Shown: positions 11,647-20,285 of the stretch, piece by piece
How positions within the stretch are numbered: position 1 is the first letter of the stretch
Layout of the letters: each line of letters starts with the position of its first letter
From: Notolepis coatsorum
Lineage: Eukaryota; Chordata; Actinopteri; Aulopiformes; Paralepididae
Assembly (NCBI GenBank): GCA_963971535.1
Contig: OZ020592.1
Span: forward strand, 57,603,028 to 57,667,027
Direction: 5' to 3'
DNA: 64,000 nucleotides
Notes under the pieces: generated by a model
What the model was told of the DNA's origin: nothing
Database searches by the model: none
What the model saw: only the letters and a program-made list of their open reading frames with translations
Program-made: the position numbers and the translations under genes

Positions 11647-12480
11647 ATGGTGGCCACAGATGAACTGTCATGCCTCAAATCTGAGCTTCTTTCCCTGGAG
11701 AAGCACATCCATGAACTCCTGCACCGGCAGTCCCAGATTATTTCCAGTCTCCGGCTGGCTGGCGTGGAGTTGACCAGGGACAGGCTCCCTCCCGCCTCGG
11801 AGTCGGCAACCGGTGACGACTCCAAAATTCCCTCCACCTCCTGGACTACGGTGTTGAGAAGCAGAAAAAAGCTAGCCATGCCTCTTTTTCCGGATCCACT
11901 GAGCGAAGAGGACAGCGAAATGCCCCAACTTTTCAACCACTTTGAATCAATTCAGAGTATGGACGATGGCGAAGTTGGACCGCCGATGCCTGCGGTCTCC
12001 CCCTCTCGGCTCCGGTTCGGGTCATCTTCCTGGGCATCAGTGGTGAGAAATGACCATGCTGGGTCTGGTCCATCCTCCCGTAGGAAGCGATCTTCACCTG
12101 GCAGCACTACTTCCAACTCCCCAGCCGCCTCCCCCTCCGGCAAGCGTTCCCGAGTGGACCCAACACCAAATTCTTCCACTCGTCCACCTGCTGCTCCAAC
12201 AGCGAGCATAACTCATCATGCCAGCCGCCTCCTATTCCCATTTCCCACCTCCAGAGTGTATAATCATAGGTGACTCAATCGTTAGATCCGTCGCTGTCCC
12301 AAATAGCATTTCATACTCATTCTCAGGTGCAAAAGTTCTCGATCTACTACAATATATCCCCACCATCATCGACCTTCACCCAGCTGCCCACAACGTGATT
12401 GTCCATGTGGGTACAAACGTGACTGACTATTTTCATTGCACACTCCTGAATCCCTCTCTCCTTCTCCGGTGCCATCTCTG
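11647..12480 (+). pseudogene. LINE ORF1: coiled coil plus SGNH esterase-like domain (frameshifted)
   Basis: The first part (11647-12273) starts at an ATG, has a short Leu/Glu/His-rich helix that could form a coiled coil (residues about 5-40), then Ser/Pro-rich linkers. A second part, in another frame from about 12,218, has IIGDSIVRSV followed by HNVIVHVGTN. These resemble blocks I and III of the SGNH/GDSL esterase domain found in ORF1 of CR1-clade LINEs. The normal VGTND Asp is replaced here (VGTNVTDY). The frame change between the two parts indicates inactivation. Confidence 0.7.
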
Positions 12481-13155
12481 ACCTCATCTCTGGCTAGCCC
12501 CTCCGATTGCTCCTACAATTGTTCTTACGATTTGATTACATTTGAGTACATTAATTATCATTGCGCCCTCTCCTCCCCGCCTCTCGCTCCCATTCTGACA
12601 ATTGTGGGCTACAGGCCAGGAAAACTGCCGGTGGGCAGGCGATATAGAGAGGGTCACCTGCGCAGATCACCAAATAATCTGCGCCCTCTGCCCAGGGTTT
12701 CTGCTGCTGCGACTACTGTTGCTGGTTTCACAGGCCCACCCCTCAAGATGCCGTTACTGAATGCCCGCTCCATTGGAAATAAATCCTTCATTTTGAATGA
12801 TGGTATCTCCTCAAAAGGTTTGGACTTCATGTTTTTGACTGAGACCTGGCAAAAGAGTGAGGAATATAGTCCACTAATAGAACTGTGTCCATCGGACTGT
12901 TCCTTTATCAGCACCCCTAGGACATCAGGACGCGGTGGAGGCCTCGCTGTGGTGTTCAGAAACTGTTTTGCAAGTCAAATGGTGAGCGCTGGGACTTTTT
13001 CCTCATTTGAACTGCAATTGATCAAAGTTGGTCGCTCAGATCCGTTTTATTGTGTTTTAATTTACCGCCCTCCTGGCTCAAATAGCTCTTTCATGCCTGA
13101 GTTTAGTGAATTCCTTTCCTCCATTATCAGTCTGGACAGAGTTAATAATAATAAA

Positions 13156-13655
13156 ATAATGCAGGACCTGTTGCAGAGGTCTTTATTCGGCATGCAACGA
13201 CACTCAATGTTTTAGCGGTACACACAGCGGTTAGTTTTTAGCACACACACCGGAACACACACACGCATGCATTGTCTCTTTAGAATCGCCGATGTGATTC
13301 GTCTCTGCGATTAACCCATCCCATCGTCCTTCACCCCCAAGGGCAGCCGGGAGCAGACAGGCGTCAACGTGAGCCGCGCCAGGGGACCAATCCAAGTGCT
13401 CCTGTCCGTCTTCGTCAAGGACGCCACAGCGTTAGCGATCTGTTGTTGTGCATGTTTTTCCATTGGGTTTATCTTATCGGGGGGAAACCCTTGCGAGCAC
13501 GGGGAGAACATGCAAACTCCACACAGAAAGGCCTGGGAGATACCCCACCTGGGTACCTGGCATCATGGAAACCTGGTCCCCAAGCGGGAATCGAACCCTG
13601 GACCTTCTTGCTGTGAGGCGACAGTGTTAACCACTACACCACCGTGCCGCCCTAG
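13156..13655 (-). mobile_element. tRNA-derived SINE-like insertion in LINE endonuclease
   Basis: Read on the minus strand it starts GGGCGGCACGGTGGTGTAGT and contains GTTCGATTCCCGC, a B-box-like sequence, then GGAGTTTGCATGTTCTCCCC, a core common in fish repeats. It interrupts the LINE endonuclease frame between an AAT-rich stretch and VLMAGDFN. The exact ends were not resolved. Confidence 0.7.
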
Positions 13656-13825
13656 TTTTAATGGCTGGTGATTTCAACATCCACGTCGATGATGAAACAG
13701 ATAACTTTGCTGTTGATTTTCTAAATCTCACTGAGTCATTACATTTCACCCAGCACGTGACCGGTCCCACTCACACCCATGGACACAGGGCCGCCTCAGG
13801 GGGTGTGCGAGCAGTGCGGTCGCAC

Positions 13826-13924
13826 AGGGCCTCGCGGGAAGGGGGGCCTCGCAAAAAAAATAAAAATAAAAAATTTATTATTTTTTTTATTTTTTTTGCG
13901 AGGCCCCCCTTCCCGCGAGGCCCT
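13826..13924. repeat. Near-perfect hairpin inside the hAT left end
   Basis: Arms GGGCCTCGCGGGAAGGGGGG and its complement enclose an A/T-rich centre; the stem is about 45-49 bp. The first bases of the stem also recur near the right end (AGGGCCTCGC at 15,633). Confidence 0.9.
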
Positions 13925-15583
13925 TTTTCATCACAGACCTAAAATCTAGTTTTGCTTATATGCTTATATATTTCACATTAGACACGTTTGTAGAATGTGT
14001 CTGACTTGTTCCTGGGTCCTGCAGACATACTCACTATTGGAGCTCAGCTTCTGGGGTTCTGCAGCAGCAGGCAGGTTTCAACGAAGGGAGTGGTTTTACT
14101 TACATCATGTGTAGTAGTACGCCCGCCGGCGCCGCGTGAGTCAGCTGCGTTTGACTATTTCAGCGTGCAGCTTTTGACTATGCTTAGTTATGCCAGCCAA
14201 GATCAAGAAAGAGGTCGGTCATTATCATCATTATCAGTCGGTCGGTCGGTCACCAAGGAACGTTGACGAAAGGCCTCTCGCTAGCGGGACAAATGGCCGG
14301 AGCCATGATGTCGGCTAGTAGCTAGCTTAGCTAAATGCTAACTAGCGTTAGCTAACCTATCCAGAGGAGCGAGGCGAGGCGAGTGGATGTCTTTTCAAAA
14401 GAAGGAGAAGAGAACTTGTGAGCAGATAAATCTGTTAGGCAGCAATACGCCGAAAGGTGTCCAGTCTGCCGGAAAGTACTCGAAGAAGAAGAAGAAGAAG
14501 AAATTACACCGTGGCGTGGGCCAAGAAAGTCTCCTTCCAACTTTACCATTGGCGCCGGCGTTGATACTGCGTTATGGTGAGTCACCTATGATTATATACC
14601 CGCCGTGGACCCGTCTCTCTTTCTCTCTCTCTCTGGAGCCAAACTGGTCGACTAGCTAATACTACTAGTAGCTAACTGTGTGTGCCTGATTGAGCTAACT
14701 GTTAGCCAGTTAGCTGTTTAGCGTCAGCTGGGAACGTTCGTTTGATGCTATCAGTTAGCCTTGAGAATAGCAGGCCCTTTGACAGAAGATGTAGTCGGGC
14801 CTGCACCATGACAAGGCTCTGGCCATAGCTTCTTTTTGTCCCGCCAGCGAGAGGCCTTTCGTCAACGTGGAGACCTGTGTTGCGGCCTTTCGCCCTGCGT
14901 TCCTCGTGCAGGTAACTTGGATTAATGAAAATGTCATGACATTACCCCACTCTTCCTTCCTTCCCCTCCCGAATGTTTTGTTAATAACGATGTTTTTTTC
15001 CAGGCAAAACATATGCTACTTCACAACATTTGGAGATACGACATGTGCTGTGTGTGAATGGTCGTTTGTGTAGCTTGGGTAGCGTTGGGCCATTGGCCAA
15101 AGCTGTGTGTGGCCTGGTGTCACAGTACCTGGCTAGCCTATTTAGCTGATGTCGGCCATTGGCTCCTTGCTGCTTTGGTTTCTCTGGTATACCCTCTTCT
15201 TGTTGGATTTAAGTGTTGATCTTTGTCCTTTTGAATCTGTCATACATGCTCTAGTCTCTCTCTAACACACACACACATGACAAACACACATGTTCACTCT
15301 CTCTCTTTCTAACATACACAGTCTGCCTATGGCGGCCTTTCTCGATGGCTAGGCTGTGCTCAAGGATCTTCAGTCACAGTGCTCAGGTATTCTGCCACTG
15401 TGTACTCTCTGTTTAGGGCCAAATAGCATTTCAATTTCTTTCCAATGTGTCTCTCTCTCTCTCTCTCTGTACACTGTATATTGACTGTAGAACGGGAGCT
15501 CTCTCTCGCTCTCTCTTTTGCTATATGTTGACTGTATCATGCCCCGCCTCGGGCAGCGCTATTATTTAAGAATATGTTGACCT

Positions 15584-15586
<3 letters not shown>

Positions 15587-15614
<28 letters not shown>
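15587..15614. repeat. Poly-G tract
   Basis: An uninterrupted run of about 28 G within the hAT, just before its right end. Its length is probably unstable and could be a sequencing or assembly weak point. Confidence 0.95.
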
Positions 15615-15615
<1 letters not shown>

Positions 15616-18083
15616 TCGCGTTAAATCTCGCACAGGGCCTCGCATTTCTCCCAGGCGGCCCTGCATGGACATACGTTGGACCTTGTGTTCTCGCTTGGGT
15701 TAAGTGTTGACTCCATTTGTTCCGAAGATTTGCATGTTTCTGATCATGACTGTATAATGTTTAATCTATCATTTGAGTTGACCTTCGTGCCCGGTAAACA
15801 TGTAAAGTCCTCTCGTGTCCTTGGTAAACTCTCTGCAGAGACATTTTCCTCAGCTTTTGATCAAAGCGCGGTGCAGTCCTCACAAGCTGATGTAGACTCT
15901 CTGGTCAGCGCATTTAACTCATATTGCTCATCCATATTGGATAAAGTGGCTCCAATAAAGACGCGCCTCATTCCGTCAGTAAAACCATATCCCTGGTTAA
16001 ATGATGCCATTCGTTGTTTCAGGCGTACATGTCGGAAGGTGGAGCGTTTATGGAAATCCACTACAAGGAACTGTTAACCGATTTTAACAATATGGTCAAG
16101 GACGCGAGAGTCTCCTATTTTTCCAATCTGATTAGAACCAGTAAGCGAAATCCAAAACATTTATTTGACACCATCGCCAATATTTGTCACCCCCGCTCCC
16201 CCGGTTGTACCCATATTCTCAAACAAGGATTGTAGTGATTTCCTCTCCTTCTTTGTGAACAAGGTTGAATATGTTAGGGCCAACATCATCCCCTCCCTCA
16301 CTTTCCCTCCAACCACACCCTCCCGCCCATCAATTCTTAATGATTTCCTTCCCATCTCCCTGACGGACCTGATAAAACTAGTGGGATCTATGAAAACCTC
16401 CTCAAGCCCATTAGACATCATACCGACATGCATGCTAAAAAATGAAGGCGTACTCACCTCCATTGCTCCGTGTCTGGTTGCCATTATAAACTGCTCACTT
16501 CAAACTGGTTGTGTCCCAGTATATTTTAAACAAGCAGTTGTTCAGCCTCTCTTAAAGAAGCTAAACCTTGATCCGTCCCTCCCCAAAAATTATAGGCCCA
16601 TATCAAAATTGCCGTTCATCTAAAAAATCACTGAAAAGGTTGTTGCCATTCAAATCACTGCTGCCTTAAATGCACACTCCATTTTTGACAAATTCCAATC
16701 TGGTTTGCGTCAGAAGCATTCTACCGAAACAGCCCTCCTCAGAGTCTCAAATGACATCATGAGATCATCTGACGAGGGAAAATATTCTGTGCTGGTGCTA
16801 TTGGACTTAACTGCAGCTTTTGATACAGTCGACCACTGCATTTTGATCGAAAGGCTGAGGCAGTGGGCTGGCATCACTGGGAGTGCGCTGGACTGGTTCT
16901 CCTCCTATCTGCAAGATAGGAGTTTTTCTGTGTCTACTGGCACTTTCACATCCAAAACTGCTCCATTGTCCTGTGGCGTGCCCCAGGGTTCTGTGCTGGC
17001 TCCTACTCTATTTGCACTTTACATGCTCCCCCTGGGAGTAATCATTAGTCAATTCAAAGAGGTCTCTTATCATTTCTACGCTGACGATATCCAATTATAT
17101 GTCTCTTTCAAGCCTGAACAAACTGACAAATTATCTGCCCTCTTTGACTGCCTGACTGCTGTCAAGGATTGGATGGCAATCAACTTCCTTCAGTTAAACG
17201 CAGAAAAAAACTGAGGTTCTTATTATAGGCTCAGAAAAAGTCACCTCAGAAGTTGCCACATGCATGGGGACCCTCTCAACAAATCTGAGGCCCAAGCTCA
17301 GAAACCTTGGTGTGATCTTTGACCAGCAGATGCGCTTTGATCACCACATTAGATCTCTCACACGTACCCGTTTTTTCCATCTACGAAATATTGCCAAACT
17401 CCGATCTGTTGTGTCCCAGGTAGAGCTGGAAATGATTATTCATGCTTTTGTTTAATCCCGCCTGGACTATTGTAACTCCCTTTTCACTTGCCTCGATGCA
17501 TCCACTTTGGGCCGGCTACAAATGGTCCAAAACGCAGCCGCTAGGCTGCTGACTAGGTCCAGAAAATATTGCCACATCACTCCCATCTTAGTTTCCCTTC
17601 ACTGGCTCCCCATCAAATTCAGAATTCACTTTAAGGTTCTGGTCATCACCTATAGAGCGATCCTTGGTCAGGCACCTGCCTACATCTGCGACCTACTGCG
17701 TCCATACACCACAAACAGATCTCTCAGGTCGTCTGATCAGGGCTTGCTGGCTGTCCCCCTGTCTAGATTGAAGAAAAAAGGGGACCGAGCATTCAAAACC
17801 GTGGCCCCCAGGTTGTGGAATGCTCTGCCCTTGGACCTTAGATCTGTGGTCTCTGTAAACACTTTTAAAAAGCAGCTAAAGACTGTGCTGTTTAAACAGG
17901 CGTTTGGCGAATTATGCTCTATGTAAATCTTTTATGTCTTTTTATCTGTTTTGGCTTTTCCTGATCTTTCACGTTTTTAATAATTTTCTTTTACCATGCT
18001 GCTATCTTTTGCATTTTATTGATGTTTTTACTATGTGAAGCACTTTGTGACCCTGGTCTGTGAAAGGTGCTATATAAATAAAC

Positions 18084-18120
<37 letters not shown>

Positions 18121-18121
<1 letters not shown>

Positions 18122-19078
18122 ATCGCGGGTTACGCGGGTAGGTGGCGTATTTTCCAAGAGTGGTGTAAGGTGGGGGGCTGGGAACCAGTGTCCTGCCCCC
18201 TGGACGCTGTCCTTTTCCTTCCGTCAGTCTATTTTTGGATAGACCGTCGGCTTCGTATGCCGCGGCTATATCCTCTTGTCATGAGGGGTTTTGAGGGCGT
18301 TACGTTGTTCAGCCACCCTCTTGTGAAGCGTTTCCTGCTTGGTGCTTGGCGCCTTAAACCGGTGGAACGTTCTGTCTCCAAGTTGGGACCTCCAACTGGT
18401 CCTCGGCCGGTTGTCCGAGGCCCCGGTTGAGCCTCTTGAGCAGGCGTCTTTGGAACAGCTGTCTTCAAGACTGCATTCCTGCTGGCCATCACCTCCGCTA
18501 AGCGCGTGGGTGAGCTCTGTGCTCTCTCGGTGCGACCTGAGTGCTTGTCTATTCGTGTCAATAGCGGTGCGACTCTGAGGCCTAATCCAGTCTTCGTGCA
18601 AAAAAATATCCGGAGCTCTTTTCGCTCCAGGGATATTGTGGTTCAGGCGTTTCATCCGCCTCCTCACGCTGGTGAGTTAGAGGCGAGCCTTCACCTGTCG
18701 TGTCCAGTCCGGGCTTTGGGGGTTTACCTCAGCCGGACTCAGGACCTCAGGGCTACCGATCAGCTCTTTGTTTGTTACGGTGGCTCTTGCGCTGGTAAGG
18801 CACTGTCGAAACAGCGCCTGTCACATTGGTTGTGCGAGGGCATTGCCCTTTGCTACACGTTGGCTGGGCTGGCCCCCCCCTGGCACTCCACTCGTGGAGT
18901 GGCGGCCTCTGCCGCCTTGTTAGGGGGGGCCTCGGTGGAGGACATCTGTGCTGCGGCCTCCTGGTCCTCCCCGGGTCCCTTCGTTAGGTTTTACCTCATG
19001 GACATGACTGGTGGTTCTGTTTCCCAGGCGGTTCTGAGGTCTGGGACCTCCCCTGCGTCCCGCCCTTCGGTGGGTTAG
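18121..19078 (+). pseudogene. DIRS copy 1 tyrosine recombinase
   Basis: The region resumes with YAGRWRIFQEW, then, in a second frame, a recombinase C-terminal segment to a stop at 19,076-19,078. HSTRGVAASAALLG (about 18,890-18,930) carries the H-x2-R signature of tyrosine recombinases. It is followed by a Trp and by a FVRFYLMD stretch holding the candidate nucleophilic Tyr. The upstream half is frameshifted (18,035-18,430 versus 18,506-19,078). In DIRS elements this enzyme integrates a circular copy. Here it is broken but the catalytic half is well preserved. Confidence 0.8.
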
Positions 19079-19289
19079 CAGGGGTGTGTGGGTGTGTGCC
19101 ACGAGGTAATGTGTCACACGTGGTCCCGCCTGTGCTGTGCGTTTTTAGGGGTCTCTAGTTCCCTCTTTTTCGCACTTGGGTGGAGTTGACTGCCGCCCTC
19201 TTCACTAGGAAGGGGGGGTGACGGGACTCTCCTCCCCCTGGTTGTAGGGTTTGCGGGTCCTCAGGGGGTACATTTGTCAGGCCTCGCGT

Positions 19290-19604
19290 CTGCTCTGCCC
19301 CATATCTCAATATGGCGAAGAGCGAGACGCGATTGCCAGTACGAGTATATAACAATGGGTACTGGCTGAGCGTCTCGCTCTTAGCGCGCCCTGAGGTCCC
19401 TTGAGGTTTTCTTTTCCTAATGGAAAACTTTTCCCGAGGAAGGGCGAGTATGACCACGCCTGGTGACTTATAGGAGGTCACTGGGGCGGGGCCTGGTCAA
19501 GTGCAAGGGTGCTTTGTTTTCATTCCTGTAGTACAGTAGGTACTGGAGATGAGGTATATCTCAATATGGCGAAGAGCGAGACGCTCAGCCAGTACTCATA
19601 TAAC
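19290..19604 (+). repeat. Internal complementary region and right ITR of DIRS copy 1
   Basis: Contains two oppositely oriented copies of the GCGAGACGC terminus. One at about 19,310-19,395 is the internal complementary region; the other ends in CATATAAC at 19,604. This pairing of termini with an internal patch is the diagnostic DIRS architecture. Confidence 0.85.
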
Positions 19605-19690
19605 GTTTTCAGTATACGGTTTGCCTTCGTTTTCAGTATACGGTTTGCCTTTGTTTTCAGTATGGTTTGCCTTTGTTTTCAGTATACTGC
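19605..19690. repeat. 24-bp minisatellite, block 4
   Basis: About three copies (GTTTTCAGTATACGGTTTGC and variants), the right-hand remnant of the array split by the DIRS element. It ends where sequence without repeats begins. Confidence 0.9.
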
Positions 19691-20110
19691 CACCTTATGG
19701 CACAACTCTTGAGCAACACATTGCTACCATCCTATTGGGCTGTCTATGACAAGCAGTATGTGTTATCTAAACATAGGGATAGGGGCAATATATCGATATT
19801 TATCTTCTGTATCATTGCATAATGGGATTTTATGACATTGTGAATTGTGACACAAAATGTATAAATCAAAGATAAAACGTACATTTCCTGATGTGGAAAT
19901 CATTTCATTTTGACACTGAAATCACCCTTCCTATTACCATGCAGTCGACAAATGGATTACTTAGCGTGATTATTCATATCGAAGCAGTTATCGTAATATG
20001 CTGTATATTGTTATAAAAAGAAATTCCTTGTCATATAGGGTATATATGCTTTTCGCCCATCCTTAGATAGGAAGCTTGGCTTTGGGTCAGTTCATGGGTC
20101 AGTTCTGTAC
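19691..20110. other. TAP2 intron 9, part: no gene seen
   Basis: A/T-rich sequence with ATATCGATAT motifs typical of decayed hAT-type repeats. I checked it for a TAP2 signature-motif/Walker-B exon on the minus strand and found none. Confidence 0.5.
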
Positions 20111-20285
20111 CTGTGTCATATTCGTTCTTCATGTGAGAGATGAAGCAGTCGGCTTTGGCCCTCCTGGCAGCCTCTCTCACCCTCTCCATAGTGCTCTCAC
20201 CCTCTCCATAGTCTTTCAGCCCATACGCGATGTTGTAACTTACTGACCCGGAAAACAACACAGGATCCTGGGATACCAGGGCGAC
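20111..20285 (-). CDS. tap2: tap2 exon 9 (Q-loop)
   Basis: 175 bp, acceptor AATGGCAG, donor GACACAG/GTACAG. It encodes VALVSQDPVLFSGSVSYNIA with the Q-loop Gln. It is 15 bp longer than the human exon because of a local duplication (DYGEGESTMERV). Confidence 0.94.

Larger units (their letters stand above)
13786..15663. mobile_element. hAT element, 8-bp TSD CATGGACA
   Basis: Inverted ends CAGGGCCGCCT and AGGCGGCCCTG bound 1878 bp, with CATGGACA repeated at 13778-13785 and 15664-15671. The insertion splits the LINE ORF2. No long transposase frame is visible. A Lys-rich fragment near 14,390-14,510 might be a transposase remnant, but I cannot support this. Confidence 0.93.
12700..17926 (+). pseudogene. 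LINE ORF2: endonuclease plus reverse transcriptase, broken
   Basis: The endonuclease segment (LLNARSIGNK, then FLTETWQ) runs to about 13,155, continues as MAGDFNIHVDD at 13,661-13,785, and resumes at 15,672 (DLVFSLG). The gaps are a SINE and a hAT. The reverse transcriptase includes LDLTAAFDTVDH, GVPQGSVLAPTLF and YHFYADDIQLY (about 16,800-17,100), so the catalytic Asp pair is intact. Breaks include frame changes near 16,070 and 16,160, a stop at 16,621, a frameshift in an A-run at about 17,205 and a stop at 17,453. The element is long dead. Confidence 0.85.
10533..18120 (+). mobile_element. L2/CR1-type LINE inserted in DIRS copy 1
   Basis: A non-LTR element in the plus orientation with a 5' tandem-repeat leader, ORF1, endonuclease and reverse transcriptase ORF2, and a 3' end TGCTATATAAATAAACTTT followed by (ACTT)n, characteristic of L2-like elements. 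Removing the SINE and hAT nested in it leaves about 5.2 kb. The 5' boundary is approximate, placed where similarity to DIRS copy 2 stops. Confidence 0.85.
7435..19604 (+). mobile_element. DIRS-type retrotransposon, copy 1 (degenerate, split by LINE)
   Basis: Inverted termini (7435-7620 versus 19400-19604), an internal complementary region near 19300-19395, a degenerate reverse transcriptase and a tyrosine recombinase frame define a DIRS element. It sits in the 24-bp minisatellite with GTT shared at the junction, as expected for recombinase-mediated integration without a normal target duplication. The gag region is mostly missing compared with copy 2 (about 7620-8000 here). A LINE occupies about 10,533-18,120. 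Confidence 0.88.

Noticed and set aside
15587..15614. G-run as a G-quadruplex regulator
   Set aside because: A single homopolymer inside a transposon is more simply a slippage product or sequencing weak point.
19691..20110. Possible tap2 exon 10 just downstream of exon 9
   Set aside because: Checked on the minus strand for a signature motif and Walker B; neither is present in any frame.
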